This document shows, piece by piece, positions 8,901 to 16,095 of a stretch of DNA of 64,000 bases. The stretch is from Acrocarpospora catenulata. Its GTDB lineage: Bacteria > Actinomycetota > Actinomycetes > Streptosporangiales > Streptosporangiaceae. The notes beneath the pieces are model-generated. The model worked only from the letters and a program-made list of their open reading frames with translations, did not search any database and was not told where the DNA came from. Position 1 is the stretch's first letter. The number at the start of each line of letters is the position of its first letter. A program made the translations under genes and the position numbers. The stretch covers positions 1 to 64,000 of the forward strand of contig NZ_JAHCST010000006.1 of NCBI RefSeq assembly GCF_018476525.1, in the 5' to 3' direction.

Positions 8901-9522
8901 CCCAAGAAGCAGGAGGGTCGATATCGGGGGCTTCACACGGCGGGAGGAAGCCACCAGCCTCGCGACTGCGGCGAGGTAGAGGGGGGAGGCGGGTGGCGGC
9001 CGAGCCGGCACCGGTGAGGATCGCCTGGGCGTGCTCGCACCGACGGCGCGGATTTCCGCCGCAGACCACTAAGCGTGCGGTGAACCGCCCGTCGCCTCGC
9101 CTGCGCAGCCAGCCGCGGCCGGCGAGCTTGGTCATCTTCGCGCGCAGCGGTTCCAGCTTGCCACGCACCGTCACCTGAAGGCCCAGTTCCTCGCCCACCG
9201 CCCTTACCTGGACGGGGCCGTCGGCGGCCCGCACGATCGCCAGGATCTTGCGGTAGTCAGCGGGCAGCGCGGCCTCGTCGGGATTCTCGCTGCGATGCGG
9301 GATCAGCAGGACCGCCGCCCCGCCACCCGGGCGGGAGTCGGGGCCACGGTCGCGGCGGCCTCCGCCGCGGCCCGGGCCTGCTCGGCCAGCCGGTTCAGGA
9401 CCCGCTCGGCGATCAGCAGTTCCTCCCGCTCGGCATGGACCTCCTGCAGCTGCTTGGCCAACTCCTCGCCCCAGCGTGTCCAGTTCACTCCGGCGAGCCG
9501 TGATCCACTCCAGCTCCTGCAT
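8815..9522 (-). pseudogene. Winged-helix-like protein gene with two compensating frameshifts
   Basis: The ATG at 9522 follows a strong GGGAGGGGG site. It encodes MQELEWITARRSELDTLG, then a one-base insertion in the C run at 9469-9472 moves the coiled-coil segment (EELAKQLQEVHAEREELL... AEQARAAAEA) into another frame. A second shift near 9315-9325 restores the first frame for AVLLIPHRSENPDEAALP and a wHTH-like end (VRAVGEELGLQVTVRGKLEP ... GRFTAR). The original frame stays open throughout, so a scrambled ~235-residue protein could still be made. Its tail extends past the expected end and overlaps the STAND-like gene by 86 bp. Either a decaying gene or sequencing error in homopolymers. Confidence 0.45.
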
Positions 9523-10194
9523 GCCCACCCCCTCCCAGCGACATCCCCCTGTACCGACCCGGTGACGGATAGTAAGAGCGGCACGGTCCTCGGCGCAGCG
9601 GAACCCGACAACGACTCCGGCCGGCATGTCAGACGATCTTCACCGTGGACACCCGCCGACGACCAGCATGAGTATCCCGCGCCGCGCAGCTGGCCGCCGC
9701 CGTACGCGAGGAGGATGGCGCAGTGACCGCCGTCGCGGTGCTGGAATCGGTGGCCGACCGCCAGCGGAGCGGAACGGAACCGCCACAAGATCCCACGCCC
9801 GGGTCCACGGCCCGGATCGGTCGCGAAGTCCTGGTGGTCTACGAACGTAACGGGCGCGCAGCAGCCACCAGCTCAATCATTCCGGGTTTGGGCCGTATGA
9901 CAGCGTTCTTACCGGCACCCCATGTAAGTGCAGGCCGCTCTGTCGCGGGCAGACATCACCGTCACTCGCGCTCGAACATCGTTCCACACGTGGGCACGCC
10001 GCGCGCCCTCGACGTCACCGGCGCCCCCCATGCTCTCGATGCGACATGGTCTTGCGGCCACGGCGAACGGATGCCGTGAGATCACCACCTGAGGTAGAGA
10101 TGGCGGGGAGACAGGTCACCCGCTTGAGTGTGCCCCCAGGGCACGGTGTTCGCTGGTGCGTGGAACAACCATCTCGGCCCAGGAGGACCGCCCG
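9523..10194 (+). other. Gene-poor stretch, no supported feature
   Basis: This 670-bp stretch has only short, compositionally poor frames on both strands. A 118-codon plus-strand frame (9723-10079) starts with GTG but lacks a convincing ribosome site, domain or codon pattern. The stretch lies upstream of both the damaged winged-helix gene and the CPBP gene and must contain their promoters, but I could not assign -35/-10 elements. Confidence 0.4.
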
Positions 10195-11178
10195 ATGCCC
10201 TCGCCAGGACCCGACCAGACCCCTGCCACGGCCGCGCGCCCGAGCTCACCGCACCAGGCCGACGGCCCGGCACCCGGACGTCGCGAGCCGGGTGTCGACG
10301 GCTCCCGGCCGTTCGGTGCCCACGTCCGCATGAGCTGGTGGAGGCCGCTGGTCGTCCTTCTCGTGCCGCCGGTCGTGATGGTGCTCCTGCAGATCCTGCT
10401 GTACCAGGTCGTGGGCGTCATCGAGGGCAGCGACGACCCGATGTCCGCCACCTTCACCCCGCTGAAGCTCCTGGCCATCAACCTGAGCGTGGGCATCTCG
10501 GGCGTGGTGGCGATCCTGCTGCTGGCACGGCTGGCGAAGGTGCCGTGGCGCAGCCTGATCAGCTCGCCACGGGCGTTCGACGGTCGACGCCTGGCGCAGT
10601 ACCTGCTCGGCGCGGCCCTGCTGGTGGGCGTCGGCATCGGCGTGGTGGCGCTGGTTGCCCCCGAGTCCCCAGGCTGGGTCGCGTTCGGTGTCTCCGGGAC
10701 GACGATCCTCATGCTGGTGATCACCGTGATGAGCACCCCGCTCCAGTCCGTCGGCGAGGAGCTGATGTTCCGCAGCGCCGTGCTGCCCGCCGCCGCGTCC
10801 TGGGTGCGCGCGGTTCGCCCGGCCCTCGCCGTCGGTCTGGTGGTCTCCAGCCTGGCCTTCGCGGTCGCTCACGGCTCCAGCGACCCCTGGCTGTTCGGCT
10901 ACTACACCTTCATCGGCGTTGCCACGGGACTGATGGCGATCATCAGCCGCGGCATCGAGGCGCCGGCCGCGTTCCACATCGCCAACAACGTCCTGTTCTC
11001 GAGCGTCAACACGCTGATGGCTGACGGCGAGGCATACATCATCGACCGGTCCACCGACACCGGTGACGCGGCCCTCCTGATCCTCGCCGCCGTCAACATC
11101 GCCATGGTCGTACTCGTCTGGATGCGCGAGCGACATGCACGGATCACGACCTGGAACCGGCACCGGACGACGAGGTGA
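10195..11178 (+). CDS. CPBP-family intramembrane metalloprotease (CAAX/Abi type)
   Basis: A 327-residue membrane protein. The start at ATG 10195 follows AGGAGG with good spacing; the frame is open upstream but unsupported. After a ~40-residue polar N-terminus there are about eight hydrophobic segments. The CPBP motifs appear in order: EELMFR near residue 188 (EExxxR), FAVAHG near 225 and FHIANNV near 261 (HxxxN). These residues form the metal/catalytic site in Rce1-like proteases. The gene ends 7 bp before a MerR-type regulator, so the pair is an operon. Family members act in CAAX processing, bacteriocin immunity or regulated proteolysis; which one applies here is unknown. Confidence 0.88.
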   Translation: MPSPGPDQTPATAARPSSPHQADGPAPGRREPGVDGSRPFGAHVRMSWWRPLVVLLVPPVVMVLLQILLYQVVGVIEGSDDPMSATFTPLKLLAINLSVGISGVVAILLLARLAKVPWRSLISSPRAFDGRRLAQYLLGAALLVGVGIGVVALVAPESPGWVAFGVSGTTILMLVITVMSTPLQSVGEELMFRSAVLPAAASWVRAVRPALAVGLVVSSLAFAVAHGSSDPWLFGYYTFIGVATGLMAIISRGIEAPAAFHIANNVLFSSVNTLMADGEAYIIDRSTDTGDAALLILAAVNIAMVVLVWMRERHARITTWNRHRTTR

Positions 11179-11185
11179 GGACCCC

Positions 11186-11938
11186 ATGACCTGGAGCACA
11201 CGCGAGATCGCCGACCTGGCGGGCATCACGGTGAAGACGGTGCGCTACTACCACCAGGTCGGGCTGCTCGACGAGCCCGACCGCGAGCCCAACGGCTACA
11301 AGCGCTACGAGGTGCACCACCTGACGCGGCTCCTGCAGATCAAGCGCCTGACCGGGCTCGGTGTGCCGCTCGCACAGGTGGCCGAGATGGGCACGAGCAG
11401 CGAAGGGCAGGCCTCGGTCCTCCGGACCGTCGACGCCGAGCTCGAGGCGACGGTCCGGCGGCTGGAGAGCATCCGGCGAGAGCTGGCCATCCTGGCGCAG
11501 CCGGGTGCGCCACCGGAGGTGCCGACCAGCTTCAGCGGCCTCGTCCAGGACCTGCGCGACAACGACCGCGCCCTGCTGACGATCTACGCCCAGCTTTTCT
11601 CGGACGAGTCGATGGAGGTGCTGCGCCGGACGCTCGAGGCACACCCGAACGACGATCTCGATGAGGCGTTCCGCGACCTGCCCGAAGACGCCGACGATGC
11701 CACCAGGCAGGCCCTCGCCGAGCAGCTCGCGCCCTTCATCGTCCCGGGCGCCACCGCACACGGCGTGACGCTGGAGCCGCGGGCCACCACGCCAGGCCAG
11801 GCCGAGGCGGCGCGGCGCGCCGTCGGTCACGCCCTCAGGGCGCTCTACAACCCCGCTCAGGTCGACGTGCTCCGTCGAGCGCACCTGCTCCACGAGGCCG
11901 ACGACGACGGTGCCGACACCGGCGACGATGCCCCGTGA
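11186..11938 (+). CDS. MerR-family transcriptional regulator
   Basis: A 250-residue protein starting at ATG 11186, 7 bp after the CPBP gene. The N-terminal 70 residues are a clear MerR winged helix (STREIADLAGITVKTVRYYH, then DEPDREPNGYKRYEVHHLTR). A helical linker ARLxxLxSIRREL follows. The long C-terminal domain carries no cysteine cluster for metals, so it probably senses an organic ligand or another protein. It resembles actinobacterial TipA-like regulators in length but has no certain ligand domain. Co-transcription with the protease suggests autoregulation of the operon. Confidence 0.9.
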   Translation: MTWSTREIADLAGITVKTVRYYHQVGLLDEPDREPNGYKRYEVHHLTRLLQIKRLTGLGVPLAQVAEMGTSSEGQASVLRTVDAELEATVRRLESIRRELAILAQPGAPPEVPTSFSGLVQDLRDNDRALLTIYAQLFSDESMEVLRRTLEAHPNDDLDEAFRDLPEDADDATRQALAEQLAPFIVPGATAHGVTLEPRATTPGQAEAARRAVGHALRALYNPAQVDVLRRAHLLHEADDDGADTGDDAP

Positions 11939-12280
11939 CCCCGAGGCCGCCGGTTCAGGGCAGGGTGATCGCGAGCGCAGTGCGCGATCGCCGCCGTTCG
12001 TGACATGGCCACCGGCGCTGCTCTGGACGACGCCGCGCTCGCGGCTTTCATGGACGAGAACGGAAATTCCTGTGAGCCGCCGCCGTGATGAGACGGGCTG
12101 GACCCGCGCCGAGACCGACGTCGCAGAAGTGATGATCTGGCTGCGCAGCAACCACGGCCGCGTCCTGTCAACTAAACTACTGAGGGAGTTTTCCCAGGTA
12201 GTAGGCGATTTTGCTGTTTCTTTATTAACGTCGGCATCAAGGACGGCGCCCGCCTGCGGCGGGCCGTCAAGGTCGCCCGC
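11939..12280 (+). other. Intergenic stretch with an AT-richer patch and short frames
   Basis: No supported gene. A 27-codon frame at 12005 (MATGAALDDAALAAFMDENG...) and an overlapping frame reading ETDVAEVMIWLRSNHGRV look more protein-like than their surroundings. Neither has a ribosome site or family. Around 12174-12232 the sequence becomes markedly less GC-rich (TAAACTACTGAGGGAGTTTT and onward), as at a junction of once separate segments. Confidence 0.35.
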
Positions 12281-12637
12281 GTGGTCGCGGCCAACCGGGG
12301 CGACCGCCTGGAAAGATTCCTGCCATCGCAAAGCCCCGCCCGGTGCCGGGTCTTCGTCACCCGCTACATGCGCCAGGGCCTAGGCGATGAGTTCGGCGCC
12401 CGCACCGCGATGACCGCGATGAAGGACATGCACCGCGCCACCACCTTCGAGGCCGGCAACGACAAGTCGATCGCGCGCCAGGAGTTCGGCACGATGGCCA
12501 TGGCCGTCGACGAGTGCATCACCAAGGTCGCCGGCCTCGACAAGGTCGGCCCCCAGGTGGTCAAGCAGGAGAACACCGGCCTGCTCGCTCAGATGATCGC
12601 CGCCCTGGAAGCTCGTCTCACTGAAACCACAGGCTGA
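12281..12637 (+). CDS. Small hypothetical protein, possibly a gene remnant
   Basis: A 118-residue frame from GTG 12281; the same frame is open back to 12176 (INVGIKDGARLRRAVKVARV), so the start is uncertain. The product is mixed helical (MTAMKDMHRATTFEAGNDKS, then VVKQENTGLLAQMIAALEAR) and is not the Arg/Pro-rich type seen in antisense frames. No family was recognised. It overlaps the convergent LysR gene by 49 bp. The lack of a good start suggests the 3' part of a broken gene. Confidence 0.4.
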   Translation: MVAANRGDRLERFLPSQSPARCRVFVTRYMRQGLGDEFGARTAMTAMKDMHRATTFEAGNDKSIARQEFGTMAMAVDECITKVAGLDKVGPQVVKQENTGLLAQMIAALEARLTETTG

Positions 12638-13593
12638 CCAGGAAACCCTGGGGCCCTCCCCGAGGCGCTCTCCGCACGCTCGTCGGCCAGGTCGGACGCA
12701 ACTTCGATGGCGATCTCGATCGCTCGGGCTGCCAAGGGAGAGTGGGTACGGCCGGCCCGCCAGTGCAGGCAGACCTCGCGTGGGGGAATGGCCGGTCGCA
12801 GTTCGTGGACGCGGAGCCGGTCGTCGGACTCGGCGCCGGCAGCGCGGATGGCGAGCCACGGCAGCACCGCCGATCCCATCCCGGCTCGCACCATCGACAG
12901 CAGCGTCTCGTTGCCTGCCGTACGGAAGACGATCTTCGGGTTCGCGCCGGCGCGGGTGAATGCCTCCTCCATCCTGGGCTGGTCGCAGGTCGACGGCCAG
13001 GCCACCAGCGGTGCGTCGTCGAGCTGGTCCAGCGGGACAGAATGCTCGGAGAAGGTGCCGCGCCTGGTCACCAGCAGGTACGGATCGTCGAGCAGCTTGA
13101 CATGCGCGACGTCGCCGTTGAGGGGGCTGTCGTAGAACAGCAGGTCGAGGTCGCCGATCTGAGGCGCCTCCGGCTCTTCCTCAGACAGCCGGATGTCGCA
13201 GCCGGGGTGCTCGTCGCGCAGCCGACGTACGACGACCGGCAAGATCACCGTGGATACGCTCTGGAGGGTGCCGATGTCGATCCGGCCGTCGCCGGCCTGG
13301 AACCGGTCCACGGCCTCGGCCAGGGCTGCCGCCTTCGCCAGCAGCTGCCGTCCGTGCTCGAGGACGACGGCGCCGAGCGGTGTGATCCGTACCGGCCTGG
13401 GCCCGCCCGGTCGGTCGAACACCGGGCCGCCGACAGACCTCTCCAACGCGGCGATCTGCTGGCTCACGGTCGACTGGGTGTAGCCGAGGCGGGCCGCCGC
13501 CCGGCCGAACGAGCCCTCCTCGGCGACAGCCGCCATCGCGGCCAGGTGCCGCAGTTCGAGATCGGTCACGGGGCCCAGCGTACTTCCAGCCAT
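12589..13593 (-). CDS. LysR-family transcriptional regulator
   Basis: A 334-residue protein if started at ATG 13593; GTG 13569 (VTDLELRHL) is an alternative. The N-terminal helix-turn-helix is canonical: LELRHLAAMAAVAEEGSFGRAAARLGYTQS and then TVSQQIAALE. The effector domain contains a typical IGTLQSVSTVILPVVVRRLR segment and ends with AGMGSAVLPWLAIR. It is divergent from the EamA-type transporter relic at 13665, a common LysR-target pairing, so it may have lost its original target. The last ~30 residues are extended and Arg/Ser-rich and overlap the small convergent frame. Confidence 0.9.
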   Translation of the reverse strand: MAGSTLGPVTDLELRHLAAMAAVAEEGSFGRAAARLGYTQSTVSQQIAALERSVGGPVFDRPGGPRPVRITPLGAVVLEHGRQLLAKAAALAEAVDRFQAGDGRIDIGTLQSVSTVILPVVVRRLRDEHPGCDIRLSEEEPEAPQIGDLDLLFYDSPLNGDVAHVKLLDDPYLLVTRRGTFSEHSVPLDQLDDAPLVAWPSTCDQPRMEEAFTRAGANPKIVFRTAGNETLLSMVRAGMGSAVLPWLAIRAAGAESDDRLRVHELRPAIPPREVCLHWRAGRTHSPLAARAIEIAIEVASDLADERAESASGRAPGFPGQPVVSVRRASRAAII

Positions 13594-13664
13594 TGCTTCT
13601 AACGATCGAGTTGATCGGAAACAATCGCTTTTCACGATGGCACCTGGCTCCTAGCGTGGCTGGC

Positions 13665-13863
13665 ATGACAGTAACCACCGTTGCACCGACAAAGCTGGAA
13701 GCCCTCTCCTGCTCGTCGGGGTCGCCCTGGCGATCGTTTAAGTCGTCTAGGGCTCGACCTACCTCGGGATCCGGATCATGGTCGAGGCGGAGCCGGCCTG
13801 GCCTTCGGCGTGACCGTGGTGCTCGCGGTCGCCGTCGTCGTGCGCTCCGAGTTCCGTCGATGA
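13665..13863 (+). pseudogene. Relic of an EamA/DMT-family transporter
   Basis: After ATG 13665 (MTVTTVAPTKLEAL) the frame shifts and reads LLVGVALAIV, a stop, VV, a second stop, then GSTYLGIRIMVEAEPAW. This matches the first helix of EamA transporters (LxWGSTYLGIR). A further shift gives LAFGVTVVLAVAVVVRSEFR and a stop at 13863. Only the extreme N-terminus and a short hydrophobic piece remain of a ~300-residue protein. It is divergent from the LysR gene. The identification rests on the GSTYLGIR signature. Confidence 0.5.
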
Positions 13864-13894
13864 ATCCGGGTTCCAACAATCAAGGGAGAGTCCG

Positions 13895-14602
13895 ATGAGC
13901 ACATTCGTGTTGATCCACGGCGGAGGAGACGTCGGATGGTCCTGGCACCTGGTGGAGGCCGAGCTACGAGCGTGTGGGCACGACGTGCTGGCTCCCGACC
14001 TTCCGGGTGATGACGAGTCGAAGACCCTTGCGGACTACGCCGACGCCGTGGTCGAGGCCATCGATGACAAGCAGGACCTGGTCGTCGTGGGCCACTCGTT
14101 CGGTGCGTTCACCGCCCCGTTGGTCGCCGATCGGCTGCCCGTCGATGTGCTGGTCCTCCTGGCCGGCATGATCCCGTCGCCGGGTGAGTCGCCGAATGAG
14201 TGGTGGGCCAACACCGGCTGCCAGAGCGCGGTGGAGGAGCAGGCCAAGCGCGATGGCGGTTTGACCGGCAGCGCGGATCCATTCGTGAGCTTCTACCACG
14301 ATGTACCCCGGGAGCTGGCCGAGGAGGCGATGGGCAAGGAGCGCGACCATCCGTCCAGGGCCGCATCGGCCGCTCCGTGGCCGTTGGATGCGTGGCCGAA
14401 CGTGCCGACGAGGTTCGTGCTCTGCGGCGAGGACCGCTTCTTCCCGCCGGACTTCTTTCGCCGGCTGGTGCCCGAGCGCCTGGGTATCGCTCCCGACGAG
14501 ATCGCGGGCGGCCACTGCGTCGCACTCAGCCGCCCCAAAGAGGTGGCGGACATGTTGGCGGGCTACGCGGCTGCCGCGTCCGCCATGAGGATCAAGCAGT
14601 GA
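13895..14602 (+). CDS. Alpha/beta-hydrolase (EstC/MenH-like small esterase)
   Basis: A 235-residue cytoplasmic protein starting at ATG 13895 behind GGGAGAG. The fold is recognisable from FVLIHGGGDVGWSWH (oxyanion strand, HGGG), the nucleophile elbow VVVGHSFGA with Ser near residue 68, the acid strand TRFVLCGEDRFF near residue 180 and the catalytic His in AGGHCVALS near 206. The length is typical of small actinobacterial esterases related to plant salicylate-binding esterases. No neighbour reveals the substrate. Confidence 0.88.
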   Translation: MSTFVLIHGGGDVGWSWHLVEAELRACGHDVLAPDLPGDDESKTLADYADAVVEAIDDKQDLVVVGHSFGAFTAPLVADRLPVDVLVLLAGMIPSPGESPNEWWANTGCQSAVEEQAKRDGGLTGSADPFVSFYHDVPRELAEEAMGKERDHPSRAASAAPWPLDAWPNVPTRFVLCGEDRFFPPDFFRRLVPERLGIAPDEIAGGHCVALSRPKEVADMLAGYAAAASAMRIKQ

Positions 14603-14728
14603 ACCTCGACGGTGGCTGGCCCCGCCGGGCGTCGTACTCCGCGAAGGCCCGATAGAGCCTTGGGACATCGACATCCACACGACCAAACCAACATGTCGAA
14701 TCGGTATCGAGAGGATCCGGTGAGGGTG

Positions 14729-15577
14729 ATGTCCAACCAGCAGGGCACCCAGATGCGGCCGAACTCCGAGCCGAACGCCGGTGAGTACGGGACCAGGCAG
14801 ACCGACCTGTTCGACTACGACGCAGAGCTGCGTCTGCACAACGAACTCTTCCGTGCCGCTGCCCGCGTCGGCTCGGGCGACCGTGTGCTCGACATCGGCT
14901 GTGGTACGGGGCAGTCCACGCGCGAGGCCGCCCGCGCCGCCGTCACCGGAAGCGCGGTTGGCGTCGACCTGTCCGCACCAATACTCGAACGGGCCCGTCA
15001 GCTCAGCGGCGACCAGGGACTGCCCAACGTCACCTACCAGCAAGCGGACGCCCAGGTTCACCGCTTCCCATCAGCGCATTTCGACCTCTGTATCAGCAGG
15101 TTCGGAGCGATGTTCTTCGCCGACCCAATTGCCGCCTTCACCAATATCGGGCGCGCTCTGCGTCCCGCAGCGCGCCTCGTGCTGCTGGTCTGGCAAGACC
15201 GCGACCGCAATGAATGGGCCTCCGCGATCCGCCAGGCCCTCACCACCGCAACAGCCGCACCCGCCCCTCCTACCGGCGGTCCAGGCCCGTTCTCACTCGC
15301 CGACCCGACCATCACCCAAGGCATCCTGGCGGCGGCAGGCTTCACGCAAGTCAGCTTCACCGACGTGCACGAGCCCGTCTACTACGGCCCGGACAGCGCC
15401 ACCGCTTTCGATAACGTGCTCCGCCTACGGGAATACAAAGACCTGCTTGCCAACCTCGACACCGCCACAGCCGAGCAATCACGCACGCGGCTACGCGCCA
15501 CCCTCGCCGCCCACAACACCGACAGCGGTGTGTACTTCGACTCGCGTGCCTGGATCATCACAGCCCGCCGTCACTGA
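14729..15577 (+). CDS. Class I SAM-dependent methyltransferase
   Basis: About 282 residues from ATG 14729; ATG 14693 is also in frame. The Rossmann motif I is VLDIGCGTG, motif II is VGVDLSAPIL, and the post-motif segments DLCISRFGAMFF and LRPAARLVLLVWQ follow in order, as in UbiE/Tam-type enzymes. The C-terminal domain contains GPFSLADPTITQGILAAAGF, typical of small-molecule methyltransferases of this group. The substrate is unknown. It lies 126 bp after the hydrolase and may be transcribed separately. Confidence 0.88.
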   Translation: MSNQQGTQMRPNSEPNAGEYGTRQTDLFDYDAELRLHNELFRAAARVGSGDRVLDIGCGTGQSTREAARAAVTGSAVGVDLSAPILERARQLSGDQGLPNVTYQQADAQVHRFPSAHFDLCISRFGAMFFADPIAAFTNIGRALRPAARLVLLVWQDRDRNEWASAIRQALTTATAAPAPPTGGPGPFSLADPTITQGILAAAGFTQVSFTDVHEPVYYGPDSATAFDNVLRLREYKDLLANLDTATAEQSRTRLRATLAAHNTDSGVYFDSRAWIITARRH

Positions 15578-15665
15578 CCACCACCGCACCCTCGATCCAC
15601 TGGCACGGCATGCACCTGCGCCTGATCGCCGGGCGGACCACCGGTGTGCCAGGACGGGCTGGAAC
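15578..15665 (+). pseudogene. Possible multicopper oxidase remnant (HWHG copper motif)
   Basis: Directly after the methyltransferase stop, one frame reads TTTAPSIHWHGMHLRLIAG followed by RTTGVPG. This resembles the conserved TSIHWHGxxL...DGVPG block of multicopper oxidases (type 2/3 copper ligands). Nothing else of such a ~500-residue enzyme is visible nearby, so at best this is a short relic. The assignment is based on one motif. Confidence 0.3.
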
Positions 15666-16095
15666 TGCGGCGGGTCTCCCCGCTGACCGGCGGTGATGAC
15701 CAGGGACATGACCTTCTGCCCCTGCTCACCTGACAGGGTGGATCTTGGTGGCCCGATGTTGGCTCGAATGCGACCCATGACCTGGCAGGACGCCCACGCC
15801 TGCCGCTGTGCTGGAGATCGACAACACCTGAGCTGGTGAGCGGCGACGCCCTCACCCCACACGGAAGGTCTCCATGGCGATCTTGGATTTCCTCGCCACC
15901 CTTCTGGAGTTGGCGGCTCCAGCGTCGGCCTCTACAGCGGCCTGCTGGCCCTCCGTCGCCGACGCGAGCGGCGTCGCTGCGGCATGGCGCCCACTCCCGG
16001 CGATTTGCGGTGATAAGGGTCTCCAGGTCGGTCAGTACAACCGGATCATGGAGACTCGTGCTACGTCCGCGTGCCGAAACTTCGGAATTGATCGT
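15666..16095 (+). other. Intergenic stretch without a supported gene
   Basis: About 430 bp between the oxidase-like relic and the convergent GH127 gene. Only short frames are present, none with a recognisable domain; the 98-codon frame at 15874 lacks protein-like character after its first 20 codons. No clear hairpin terminator was found for the GH127 gene. Confidence 0.35.

Noticed and set aside
1-9522. A complete known anti-phage system in the left region
   Set aside because: The HerA-like and STAND-like genes are 2.7 kb apart with unrelated genes between, and no nuclease, Sir2 or other effector was identified.
12005-12088. 27-codon frame resembling a RiPP precursor (leader-like helix, then NSCEPPP)
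   Set aside because: No ribosome site and no modification, protease or transporter gene of a RiPP pathway nearby; too short to support.
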